From Plazaster borealis (lineage: Eukaryota > Echinodermata > Asteroidea > Forcipulatida > Labidiasteridae), in assembly GCA_021014325.1 (NCBI GenBank), contig CM037474.1:1079001-1143000 (forward strand): 64,000 nt of DNA. The letters run 5' to 3'. Under the pieces are notes generated by a model. It made no database searches and was not told the DNA's origin. It saw nothing but the letters and a program-made list of their open reading frames with translations. Below are positions 1-31,652 of this stretch, one piece after another (position 1 is the stretch's first letter; the number at the start of each line of letters is the position of its first letter). The position numbers and the translations under genes are program-made.

Positions 1-252
1 TATTGGCTATCAGGTAGACAAAAAACCACGATGACAAACTCAAAACCAAGTCTATCTGCAAAGTGGTAAACAAACTGTGACGTCATCGGTAGTTAGGTCT
101 ATTGAACAGTTTCAAATCCAGACTAAATTTTATAGCGCTGCATAATACTAATAATTCACGGCCAAGCCACTCTGGACCACACAAAATACGAGTTGGATCG
201 GAATGCAATGCAAAACAGGGGGGGGCGGGGGAAATACCCCCCAAACTGTTAC

Positions 253-19953
<19,701 letters not shown>

Positions 19954-21340
19954 TTCTTAAAACAAGGATAAGAATAATAGCGTTAAAAACATGTGTACTT
20001 ATTGAATTGATTTGTTGTTGTTGTTGTTTTGTTGTTGTGTAGAGGGAAGAGTGAAATCATACATGTAGCCGTGTGCAAGCAAACCATGAGATGAGGCCAA
20101 GTGTGAACACAAAAACATTTTGATGGTATTCGATATATGCATCATATACAAAGTTTTTTGAAGGACATACAAAGAAAATAGTAGGACCGGAACGCACTCA
20201 AATGTTGAAAAAGCTCAAGGTTTTGTCATTTATGAAGCTTCTCCCCGCGTCGACTTAGAATCATGTATTGAAAAGCAAGCTTTAAAAAACGTATGAGGCG
20301 TCATGTACAGTTCTTTATAGAAGGGGGAGGAAAAAAATGGTTAAGGGCAAAGCCAAAAGAATAACAGGGGAGCAGGACGGATAGGAGGGAGGGTGTAAGA
20401 AAGGAGACTTAGTGTCTAGGCACCGTTCTGCCCAATTAGTCTTTAGCGAATTAGCGATGTTGTTGTTGTTGTTCTGGTTTATTTGTTATTAAAAAGACAA
20501 ACTTGACCAGCGGCCAAAATTTATATGTACAAATAATTTTTATAAAGACACATGTACTCTCAAAAGAGCAAAAGTGTAAAAAAAAAAGTATACTCGTGAT
20601 GAAAGAGGTATATTTGTCAAAGAACCCCCAGTAATGGGTTAACTGGTTTCCCAGTGCCATCTTCTAGTTTTCACCTAATGTTCCCTGAGTGTCTTTCAGC
20701 TGAGGATTAAATCGAGCTCATAGATTATCGTCATTTTGTGAATTTGTCGTGGACTGCAAGTGATAGTCCCCTTTCAATAAGAGGACCGGCCTCCTTCCTC
20801 TGTCCCAGTGAATACACATAAAACAACAGGAATTTCCGATAAACTTTTACAGATTTTTGTCTCTTTTGCATTTCATACACTTTGAAAAAATAATAGTAAT
20901 TCTCACAAATGCCATTATGCGATGCTAGAGTGTTTTCAAAACGGAGGGGTTTCAATTCCAACATTAATCTCCCCGGAGGAGGGTTGGTAGAGGGGAGCAG
21001 TGGGGACGGCGAAAAGATCCATCTCCCCAGGCCTTGAACTTAAGCTTTTTTTTAAAAGTAGCCTACTGGGCTAATAAACTGTGCATTTTAATATTTCCCC
21101 CAAGAAGTTTTAGTACTACCCCAGATTTTAAACATGTATTGTCATAAATGTATCTTTCACATGTAGCAATCATAACCAGTTTAATGGTCAAATGAAGTTA
21201 ACATTCACACATTAAAAATACATTTTTACAATGTATTGTTCAAATCTGAAAAGGAAGAAATAATTAGCATTATAAACAAGTAGGTTGCACAGTTGTTAGT
21301 AGCCCACAGGGCAAGTTGAGAAGTTGTATTTACTAGCCCA
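19954..21340. other. Upstream flank of the SUR-like gene, no gene seen
   Basis: No exon-like sequence was found upstream of the candidate start. The stretch contains simple TTG repeats (about 20010 and 20458), AT-rich DNA and a purine-rich part (20320-20400). The promoter of the SUR-like gene should lie here, but I cannot point to a core element. Confidence 0.4.
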
Positions 21341-21582
21341 TATCAATGTCTAATCAATGTACGCTGGCTGGGCTAGTGTTAATGAGTCCATCTCCCCCTC
21401 CCCCTCCCCACACACACACACAAACACAAATGCTACAAGGATGGCAATATATTAGATTTGTTATGACTTTGCTACCCCCTCACCTTACCCCCACTTGTAT
21501 AAGTATTCCTGTTTTCTTGTGTTCCTTGACGACCTTATGAACGTACCTCTTTTGGTGAACCAACCCTTTTCATCTCAGCGCC

Positions 21583-22960
21583 TTGCAACCCAAAACCAAG
21601 ACATCCACGATTCAACGAACACCAGCAACCTGCCATCCAGTCAGTATACCAGAGACCAGCATGTTCTATCGGCTATTGTCACTATCCACAGCAGGGGATT
21701 ACTACAAAAATACACAATCAGTGACTTTAAATCTAGGACTAGTACCTGTGCATTGGACTCACAGAAACTGCATAAAAGGCCACGGTCGGTTGCACGTAAA
21801 GTTAAATCTCTCTTTTGAGTGCATGGCTCAAGGAATGTATGAAAGAACTCAATGTTGTAATGATACCCTAAACTTTCATCACCATTATGCAAGAACTCTA
21901 GCCCTCAAAAACACTGCTACTCATTCATTTCCACGCATCTGGAGCAGTCTGCCTTCCCACATTAAGGATACTTTAACTCTTGACTCTTTTAAGTGTTTTA
22001 AAAGGAGTTTATCTGCTCATTTTCATGAAACATAGTTTTTGTCTGGTTGCTTGGGACCTCACATCCCTTGTTTATCCATTTTATTGTCCAATTTTTCTTT
22101 TCTTATTTTCATTTAAATCATTTATTTACACTGTTTTTGTTTATTATAATTTGTTTGGTTTATATTTTCATTTATTCTGATTTTCAATTGTTTGACCGCC
22201 ACTGCCATTTTGTTTAACATGTTTAAAGCGTTTATTTTAAATTCTTTTTTATTTTATTACTTCCTTTTTAAATTTGTTTAATTTAGCCTAATTTTATTTT
22301 ATTTTTATTAACTTATTTAGTCATATTCATTTATTTATTTATTTATTTATTTGTTCCTATTTATTTATTTTGTTTTTATCTATTTATTTAGTCATATTTT
22401 TTGTGTATTTTTTCCTTGAGTGTCTTTATTTTAAAATGAATTTGTTTGTATACATTGTGCTTTATATTTTTATTCAATTTCATAGCCTTTATATATATAG
22501 TATTCCTTGTTTAAATTTATTGCCTTTATATGTCACCAGTTAAGCTTGGATAGACAGGCCTTCAGGTCACAGTGTTTAGGTACACTTTTGTCTATCCTTA
22601 AATTGGTTATGTTGTTCTTGATTCTTGTTTTTCAGATTTTGTTGTTTTTGTCATGATTCTTGTTTATTTATATGTCTTGAGCTGTTCTTTGTCTGTTTCT
22701 TGTTATTTGGCTTGTTGTTATTTTTTGTTGGTGTTGTTGTTGCTTTCCCGTTGTCTTTCATGGTTGCCCAACCACCCCCTCCCTTTCCCACCCTCTTCCA
22801 TCCAACTTGGTTCTGCTTTAGTTTTTGTACCGTCATATTTATTTATTTTAATTATTTTGACTTATATTTACTATTTTGCTCGATTCTGTTTACTTGTACT
22901 GTATTTTTTGTGAACTTTATTGTCTTTGAATCTTGGCCGAATAAATAATAATAATAATAA
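21583..22960 (+). mobile_element. LINE 3' end (CR1/L2-like) with long 3' UTR and AAT tail
   Basis: A frame ending at 22035 encodes ARTLALKNTATHSFPRIWSS and LPSHIKDTLTLDSFK, the typical last 50 residues of CR1/L2-type polyproteins. A T-rich 3' region of about 900 bp follows, and an (AAT)n tail at about 22943-22967. Confidence 0.68.
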
Positions 22961-23709
22961 TAATAATGGTAACATTGTAATGGTGCATGAAAAGAAGTGC
23001 ACAGTGCATAGTCCATCAACGACAGCAACAATTGGCAGTTAGTTGTGGTTTTCAGGGATTGTTGAAATGATCTGTGCAAAGAGCGAATAGGGCCTCTTTC
23101 CCTGTTATTGGCTAACCTCCCCAAAAAATTGAAAAGGACAATAAATTTAGATGTCACCAAATATACATTTTGATTTTCATTTCCAAAGGCTTTTAAATAT
23201 ATTTGTTGTTGTTTCTATTACAAATGTTTTAAGAAATTCGCTTCAGTTGCCACAGGAATCTTATTTAGTATTATATATCTCTATATACATTGACCAAGCT
23301 GCCACCCTCTTGGTCATGTTCCCTGTATCCAAAAAACAGCTTGCATGCTAACATTCATTGTACAAAAAGGAACCAGACCAATTCCTCCTTCTAGCCTCGG
23401 TTTGGTGACATTGATTTGAATGGGAGAAAAAACAAAATGGCCGCACCATGATTTAGGTCTGTAGGCAGTGCTACCATAGAGAGTGATCCAAAGATTCGCT
23501 GATTCACATAGCCTAAGTATGATTTCTCATAAGAAATAAATCTGTACCTTTTCCCCAAGGCATCACTAGGATTTCCCTGAAAAAATCTTCAGGGCTATTT
23601 GCATATTAAACTGTTCCTGGCCTTCACTGTAATTCAAAACCAATTGTTTACATTGTTTAAAATGTAGCTAGCTTAAACATGAATGGGACAGACAAATAAA
23701 AAAATGTCT

Positions 23710-23821
23710 TTAAAGGCACTGAACGCGTTTGGTAATTGTCAAAGACAGTTGCTTGTTACCAAGTAAGTTTTTATGCTAATATTTGTTTTGAGTCATTACC
23801 AAACATGTACGATACCTTTAA
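23710..23821. mobile_element. AAAGGCACTG-family MITE, short deletion derivative
   Basis: About 112 bp with TTAAAGGCACTGAACGCGTT at the left and CCAAACATGTACGATACCTT at the right. It retains both ends of the family seen at 17593 and 35979 but lacks the middle 260 bp, so it folds into one hairpin. Confidence 0.75.
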
Positions 23822-24736
23822 GATTTCAGGACTTGCTTGAAATGTAGTCCTTGATTTTCTTACCTTGTTTTTCTTTTCCTGAAAAAAGTCATATAGGTGA
23901 AATTCATATGTGGAATTTGTTCTTATGGTGGGGGCGGGGGTCAAAATACCCTAGCCTGCCAAAGTGGCTTTTCTGTACTGGCAGTGGTTTACATAGCTAT
24001 GGGAAGGAATGACTAGCTGCCAAGAACACTTGGAGATATTTATTTATACAATTGGCAAACTGACCACTGTTAAAATTCAATATTGATGTTCATTCACAAT
24101 GAACCAAGAAACACCAGATCATAGGCCACCCTATGTTAAAGTACTGTACTATATTCCAGAATTCTATAGATTGAGCAGGCCTACTGCATAACCATGACAA
24201 CTGAAACCATCCATTGTAGTATTATATAATTCTCATGGCATAGAGTTGTAGATGTAAGTTAACCATTCATTCTGGGATTCCAATGGCTAGGGAAGGACCG
24301 GTGAAATGCAAAGATTGTCACTGAAGACACATCGGGTCAGGAAGTTGTTTTCAAAGCCTCACTTTAGATGCATTAATGAAACGAACAAAAAATTCAATCG
24401 ACAAGAAAATAATTCCTTTCGAGCTTTCAGAAATCGCTTGAAACATTATCTTTTTCTAACTGACCATAATATTCCATGAGTACAAAGAGAACAACCAACA
24501 TGTCATTCTTCCACAGACCCTTAATCGGGTCACCTTTCATCATTCTTTGTCTTGTTCCTATCTGCAATAACAATAAAACATACGGATTGTAAAAATACAA
24601 TGAAGGGGCCAGACTAATTTCCCTTACAGCCTCGGTTTGGTTACATTGGGTTTCAGAGTAAAGAAACAACAACATTGCGGTACTATAGTATTTTTAACTC
24701 CGAATGGTGTGTTTTTTGCAGTACGCCTTTTGTGGA

Positions 24737-24960
24737 AAATGACGGTGTTCCAATACAGACTGGTTCAAAGAATATTTGGTGTTAATTCTCTTCTGGTTAA
24801 AATTTGGAAAGGGGAGAACGATTTATGTTCTTTCTGTTGGTTTGAAAGTTTGATCCACTTATTTTGTACTTGCGAGTTTTCTTTGTCTGTTTCGACCGAA
24901 ATTAAGCAGTGTATAAGAGATACTGGATATAAATATTATTTTAGACCATGTGGCAAAATT
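24737..24960 (+). mobile_element. L1-like LINE C-terminal fragment
   Basis: The frame encodes FQYRLVQRIFGVNSLLVKIW, then DLCSFCWFESLIHLFCTC. The CxxC...HLFxxC pattern following a W-rich helix is the zinc-knuckle tail of L1/Tx1-type ORF2 proteins. Only this tail remains. Confidence 0.6.
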
Positions 24961-26365
24961 AGGTGGTGTTCTCAATAAAAAAAGGCTGTCCTCAACTTAA
25001 GTCTACTGTTAGGCCGCTACCATATCTATAAAATGAAGTTGAACAGTGGAAACCACCCTTTATATTATTCAAAAAGGAGTTAAAACCGTACTTTGAGGTA
25101 GAAAATTCATTTTGCTAATGGTAAACTCGCCAAATTTAGTTTGAAATTGGACTTATTTTGTATTACCTGTAATAAGTGATTTTTAAAGATTAAAGTTAGT
25201 GCATAACTTCCAGTCAGATTCCTATTGGACCTTGTGGGACTCCATCAAGTTCTTGTACCCAGTGCACTGAAAAGAACAATGGCTAATGCCGGGGAAAACT
25301 GAGCCTCGAAGTGTGACGCAGATGTTCGGGCTAGGGAAAACTAAGCCTAGTGAGGGCGCTATGTTAGTTTAACGGTCAGAGTTACAGTACAGTGACCTGG
25401 AAGAAACATGACAATAATTATTTGATTTTCTGCCCGAGAATAAGACCTAGAATTTCATTATTGTCTCAGGGGAAATCGGACGCTGTGAGCGGGTCAAGGT
25501 ACTGGTCAAGATACGGGTCGAGTTTACCCGCCCGACTCGACCCTACATTATCATTGAATGCATTGAGTTCATAAAAATACTGGTAATTGTAAGTCCTCAA
25601 AGTTCTCTGCCAAATAAATTTGAAGTAAAATATTAATAGCGACATTCGAAAATAGCTATATTATTTCGTCAGAATCAAGATTTTAGTGGCTTGTTCGTGT
25701 CAGTTCTTCGGCTGGTCTTAGCTTCAAATAACATTTTATTTTGTTTCCAACACTCTCATTAGCTTTCCTCCTTCTTTAGTTGACCTCGGGCATTTCTCAT
25801 CAGGTCATTTCCCCCCATTTACAATTAAAGGCAAACACTATTTTCGTGAATGTTCTCGAAATTTAGACTTTTTATATTACAAAATTAATTACCAGAATGA
25901 AAATTAATGATACATTTTAAAAGCTTTTTATAAGCCGGCGTTTTAATTCGAGGAGCATGCAGAGCGGTGATAAAAAAAAATCAGGGTCCAATTTCATGTT
26001 TCTGCTGTAGGAGTTCTGTGCATACGTCGCCCTGTAAGCACTAATTTATTCTATGGGTCGTATGGACATGCATCATGAGTTCTGCAAAACGTTAAACTCA
26101 ATACCACATTGGTCCTTGTGGAATTCCGTCCTTTTCATGCACGCTGCGTACTGAAAAGACCAATGGCAAAAGTCACGTAAATAGAGCCAAGTGAGGGCGC
26201 TATGCCAATTTAACGGTCACGTTTTTACTACGGTAATCGTTAAGGCACATTACAAGATTCAGGCCAAGGGTGTAATGTTGTCATCGCGACGTTTAAGATT
26301 TTACCGGCTACAGTCTATGATGCTAGTTTCCCCCCCTGCTCTCATGAAAATGCTAAAATAACCAT

Positions 26366-27426
26366 AAGTTGATGAGTCGGTTTTGTTGAACATTTAGATT
26401 GGAGCAGCATTTTAATCAGAGGAACAGCGAGATAAAACATTGCGTGCACACAAACGAGTGCATGTGTGTATGTATTTTTTTATTAGGAGGTTTGAATTTT
26501 CTTCATGTAATTTGTTCACTGTACTCTTATAAAGGTCTTGAACATTGGACAAGTTAACAGGGAGATAATATCCCTTGTGTAGAAGGGTGAGGGCCTCTCT
26601 GCCTAAACTCATTGTAAGCTCCTCTCAGGGGCAAATTTTTCCCTCTCAGCCTCGACTTGGTGATGGAAACTTGTCGCGACAAAGGCTCTATAGAGGAGAG
26701 CAACTTATAGACATTCAAAAACAGTTTGGAAACTTAATTCTTTTGGGTTTTAACAAAATTATCTTTTTGGTACTTGCTTGACGTAGTGAGCGTCTAAGTT
26801 TTATTTTCAAGTAGATACAATCATCATTTATTTTGAAACTTTGCTGCGATGGGATAATTAAAATAATTTTTATTTATATCGTATTTTCTTCGTCGTTTTA
26901 AATATTTATTCGCCAGTGTGCCGCCCTTATATATTAATTTGATTGCTTAAATAAAAGATACAACTTAAAGTTGATGAGTCGGTTTGGTTGAAAAAATTTG
27001 TTAGGGGCAGCGTTTGGAACAGCGCGATAAAACATTGCGTGCACACAAACGAGTGCATGCGTGTATGTATTTTCCCCTAGTTATTTATTTTTATTATGAG
27101 GTTTGAATATTCTTCATCTAGTTTAGAATTTGTTCACTGTCTTCTTATAAAGGTCTTGAACATTAGAAAAGTTAACAGTGAGATAAAATCCCATTGCAGG
27201 GGCGGGGGTGCTTCCCTTCCCTGACTTAGCGTGTAAGTTTTTATTTTCCAATGGATACAATCATCACTTCATCTCTTTTGACCTTTTTTATGTGATGGAA
27301 TAATTTTTAAAAAAATTATTGTCATCATATTTTCCTTGTCATTTTAAATTAATAACTGCCAATGTGCCTCTCTTTGTCATTGATTTCATTGTTCAAGTAA
27401 CAGATACAAATTTAATTTAAAAACAA
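26366..27426. repeat. Tandem segmental duplication, two units of about 460-600 bp
   Basis: The stretch starting AAGTTGATGAGTCGGTTTTG at 26366 recurs from about 26967, with the same order of sub-blocks (GATAAAACATTGCGTGCACA, AGGTCTTGAACATT, GATACAATCATCA). The second unit has small deletions. A minus-strand frame in unit 1 (YLPVNLSNVQDLYK) is partly kept in unit 2 and then broken. Confidence 0.7.
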
Positions 27427-29841
27427 TATATACCGGTATATAATACAAAACAAAAAGTTACTCGGTGATAGTCAGGCATTCAGGAGGCGCAATTTCGGCC
27501 CTATCTCCGATCCCTGGCGCCCCGGCCACCCTCCCCCTCAGGGTAAACAAGGCGGCTCCCAAACCATACTGGTGCCAGTCCCAATAAAACTGACTTGTTT
27601 CGTAATATTAGGGGGAGCCGGTGATCAAACCAAGAACCAGGAGCGACCTGATTCTCAATTCTGAGATAGTACCAGCGCCTTAATGAACCAAGCCACTGCG
27701 TTAGCGCTTGCCGAGGCCAATTTTAATTGTTATATAAGGCAAAGAAATCCACGTGCGTTGTGGGACGGTTGTTTGATCAATGGGATGTGAACCATAGACC
27801 ATGTGGACAGAATTCAGTCGTAGGCTGGATTATTAGCCACCATTATTAATTAATTATTATTATTAAACCAACAACTATTTACTACACATTTTACCTCACT
27901 GTTGATTGACTTTGAAATTTGTGTTTTGAAATTTGAAAAATGTAAATCGAAAGTCAGATCTGAAAAAGAAAAAAAACTTTCTTCAGGTTTTCTTGAGTCA
28001 AAGATGGTAGTTATATAGATGTTAAATCTTTTTCAATAAATTAAATCAGGCCCCAAAATTCCCTTAAGTTTAAAGTGAATTGTGTGGCCTTAATTAGAAG
28101 TTGTCCGAAGCAACCAATCAAGTCCTGCAGTAAATGTTCAGATGGTGCCTTTATTTCTCAGATGGAAATATGAGTACATTAAGAAATTTTACAAGACCAC
28201 AAGAGTAACCCACTTATAAATGGAATTTTCTTTACTCTTAGTGATTTTGCTTAAAACCGAGGGGAAAGAGAAATTGTTCAGATTGCAACACAGAGCATCT
28301 AGAATCACAAATGTTCCCGAGCCTGCTGCCTTTGGCTTTACAATACTTCAAAAGGAAATTTACAATAAAATAAATCTCACTAATAATGTGTTTATCTTGC
28401 AGATGGGTTTAGCCAAACCTATTGCATGGAACAAGGTTTGGACGCATGCCGGTTGCTATGGTAGCAGGAACCACACGATTATGTGGGGCTATTGTAGCGA
28501 GAGAGCGAGTCTTATTTCAACAGTTGCATTATTATAAAGAAGTTGCAACAAGAGTTAACCTTTTCAAATAACAATCAATTCAAGTAAGGGTTTCGAAGTG
28601 AAAATATTAAACACATATACATCTGATACAATTAATTATAGCAAAGCAACCAAAATTATTGTCATTAGGTTGTCTTCTCCATTGAGCCTGATGTTTACAA
28701 CTAAGTTGTTACAAGTGTGGAAAAACAATATCCACTATCAATCATTTCTTTTTCTTTGTACCAAGGTTCCATCTTATGTCTGTTATCTTAGAAATAAATA
28801 TTGACAACTGATAAATTGAGATTATAATTTCCTAAAAAACATTTCATTTTGGGGATGCATAACAACCCTGTACTTTAATTCTTCTGAGAATTCATTGGTA
28901 CAGTCCACAAGAATGAAGTTGGACAATTTTGTTGTAGTTCAGGATTGGAACACAGGACGTTTATTGGCAAGAACAAGTACTTTGTAACTCAGAAAATAAA
29001 TAATGAAATATAAAACAGTTACAATCTTTGGTAGAGTTGGCTGATGGTTCTGCCTAAGTAACATCCTAATTTGTTTGTACTTCAACATTATTAAATAGAA
29101 CAAGCACAGTTATTATACAAGAACAAGCACAGTGCATACAGAACATTTACATAACAATGATTATGCTTGTTTAGGGGCCATTTATTCGTTATTTCACAGA
29201 GCTGGTCTTTGTTTCACACGTTAATATCCCCACTATACCAGTCTTTGTCAAATCAGAGTGCATAAACACTCTGAGCTATTTATTAATATTAAATACTGGC
29301 AATCACGCCAAAGGATTACAAAACAGTGCTGAACTATTCAATAAAAAATCTTGACTGCAATGTTCATTTTTAAATACTTTGAGAATATCAATTTCATTTG
29401 TATTAAGAAGTGAGAGTTATTGCAGACTACCATGTGGAAGGTCAGGCAATAAGGTCATTCCTGAGGGAAGTCAAAGGTCATTTTAGTGACAGTGACAGTC
29501 AGAAGAATTCACTTCTTGTCAAACCTCGTCCCCAGGGTGTGTCCAGCAGTACGGTGTACCAGGTTGACCGCTCTCTCACCCTGGTTTTAGATCTTTTGCA
29601 TATCCAAAATTTTTGGATACGTATGCAAATTAGAATAGTCTGGCTGTGAACATGGTGAACACCAGTCGTTGTCCAATCAGGGTCCAAGTAAGGAGTTTCC
29701 CTCCCAGGGTTTACTATTGTAAACATGGTTGGAAACAAAGTAAACCATGGGGACGAAGTTGCTTCTTGTCTAAATCAAATAAACAAGAGAGTCTGTTACA
29801 GGAGACTCTGACTGGTTTCAGTACCAGACTAAGTTGACTCC
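27427..29841. other. Long non-genic stretch
   Basis: No convincing gene was seen. 27480-27720 is GC-richer and looks like a dispersed repeat. 28220-28540 has an open plus-strand frame with a weak LINE-like segment (LFRLQHRASRITN), too little to call. The rest is AT-rich. Confidence 0.4.
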
Positions 29842-29869
29842 AAGTATCCCACACTATGTAGATTCTTAC

Positions 29870-29969
29870 CTGTACATTGAGGGCAGCAGACACCACTGTG
29901 TTTAATCTGCTCATACTCGTGGCGATCTACAACTGGGCAGGGATTCAAAGAGCATTCAAATTCACCTTT
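29870..29969 (-). CDS. VWC-like exon, intact
   Basis: Acceptor TTGCAG, donor TGTACAG|GTAAGA, 33 codons plus one base. It encodes KGEFECSLNPCPVV and SGVCCPQCTG; the C..C / CC..C spacing is the C-terminal half of a von Willebrand factor type C domain, an extracellular cysteine-rich module. No partner exons were recognised nearby, so it may belong to a gene with very long introns or be an isolated relic. Confidence 0.5.
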
Positions 29970-30322
29970 CTGCAATTATCAAAGTAGAAACAAAATCAGC
30001 AGATTTCATATAAAGACAAATAATAAAGAAGTTGACTTATAGAAAGGTTGATGCCACCAAGGTTTAAGATTAATTTTTAAGATGTTTCCGAACTAGCACT
30101 GTACAAAGAAAATGTGAGACAATCATTCATCATTCATACAGTAGAAACGGCTGCTTTCAAATTGGTATATTTGCAAAACAACACAAAACAAAATCACATG
30201 TTTGCAACCAACAAATGTGCATTCTTTATTGACCATGGTTAGGCTTGAAATAAACATACAAGTATTAAAGAGAACATAAAATGAATAAAACTGGAAGTAT
30301 CCCACACTATGTAGATTCTTAC

Positions 30323-30423
30323 CTGTACATTGAGGGCAGCAGACGCCACTGTGTTTAATCTGCTCTTACTGTTGGCAATCTAGAACTGGACAAGAGGTTC
30401 AAAGAGCATTCAAACTCACCATT
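30323..30423 (-). pseudogene. Dead tandem copy of the VWC-like exon
   Basis: A near copy of 29870-29969, in a duplicated block offset by about 453 bp. It keeps the acceptor CTACAG and donor ACAG|GTAAGA but is 101 nt long: one extra base in the GAACCTCTTG region shifts the frame and an in-frame TAA follows in the CAACAGTAAGAG segment. A fainter third remnant (GTGCTGCCCTCTATG) lies near 30990 on the same strand. Confidence 0.65.
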
Positions 30424-31652
30424 CTGTAGTTATAAAAAAAAGAAAAAAAATCATGGTTTTTTTAAAGACAAAGGATTAAAGAAGTTGATATGGAGAAAAG
30501 GTTGATACCATCATCTACTCTAAATACTGAGCAACCAATGTTAGATAGTTAATGTTGCTGACTTAACACTGAACAAAGCATGAAATGTAAGCTAATTATA
30601 AAATCATTCAAACAATATAATTGTTGTCTACAAAATTGCCATTTTAAAAAACAAGATACAACAAATGCATCAAATCGTCTACTTCACTAAAAAAAAAAAA
30701 CAACCCAAAACAACACAAGAATAGTCCCCGTTTTTTACTGACAACCATGAGAGCTTGCATTTGGTTTCTTTTTCAGCTTAAAATAAACACGAGTAAAACA
30801 AACATGAAGAAAATGAGTTTACACAACAGTAAGCTAGAATTGAAATGGTTCTGATATGAAGTCAGAAATAAATCTCTTTCTTTTACACAGAAAGGTGAAA
30901 GCTGACTTTACATTATCAAATGCTATTGACTAATATTGACTATCTCTGAAGGACTTACATTACAGAGTTTGTGCATTTATCAATCCAGATCCAAACATAG
31001 AGGGCAGCACTCATCTGATACACTGACTGTGATACAATAATTTAATAATTGATGTTTTAAAATGGTGGATGGGACAAGAAAGAATTTCCAAATGAATTAA
31101 CAGTGTTTATATATAAACAATTTAAACTTTTTGGAGAGGAAATCTTTTAAGTCAAATTTAAATGTTATTAACTTTGCATAATTTGTCTTCATAATAATGA
31201 TTACATTTAATACTGATACTATACATTGACAATCTATCAAAGTCATCTCTAAACACCTCTCAAGATCAACAAAGTGGAAATACAAAACCAACACAAGGTG
31301 ATTTCATTCAATTTAAAATAAACGCTAAAACAAATGAATACAATTGTCATAGAATGTTTCCATGAGGAAGAAAAGTGTTACACACAAATATTATTGAAAA
31401 TGAAACTAAGACAGGAAGGTGGTCTTAGCTTTTGAACCAAACCAGACCTTATCAGAGGCACAGATCAATAATGCACATAACAAAAAGTTCATACATTGGA
31501 AATGGTTGGGATATGCAGTTACAACAAAAATACAATGTGATTCATTATGAAAAAATGTAAAGCATCAATAGTATAGAAAATAAAGTTTTCATATCATTAG
31601 TTTGCAATGCAATGTTACAAACACAGCAGACTATGTTCATTAGAAGCAATAA

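Larger units (their letters stand above)
29842..30750. repeat. Tandem duplication of a block of about 453 bp holding the VWC-like exon
   Basis: The blocks starting AAGTATCCCACACTATGTAG at 29842 and 30295 match through the exon and into the downstream stretch (AAAGACAAA..ATTAAAGAAGTTGA). Similarity fades after about 30540. Confidence 0.65.

Noticed and set aside
24427..24560. Minus-strand exon-like stretch starting after TTATTGCAG (MMKGDPIKGLWKNDMLVV)
   Set aside because: It has a good acceptor and an open frame, but no family match and no neighbouring exons.
28220..28537. Open plus-strand frame of 105 codons
   Set aside because: Only a short LINE-like segment; no other support, no splice or domain evidence.
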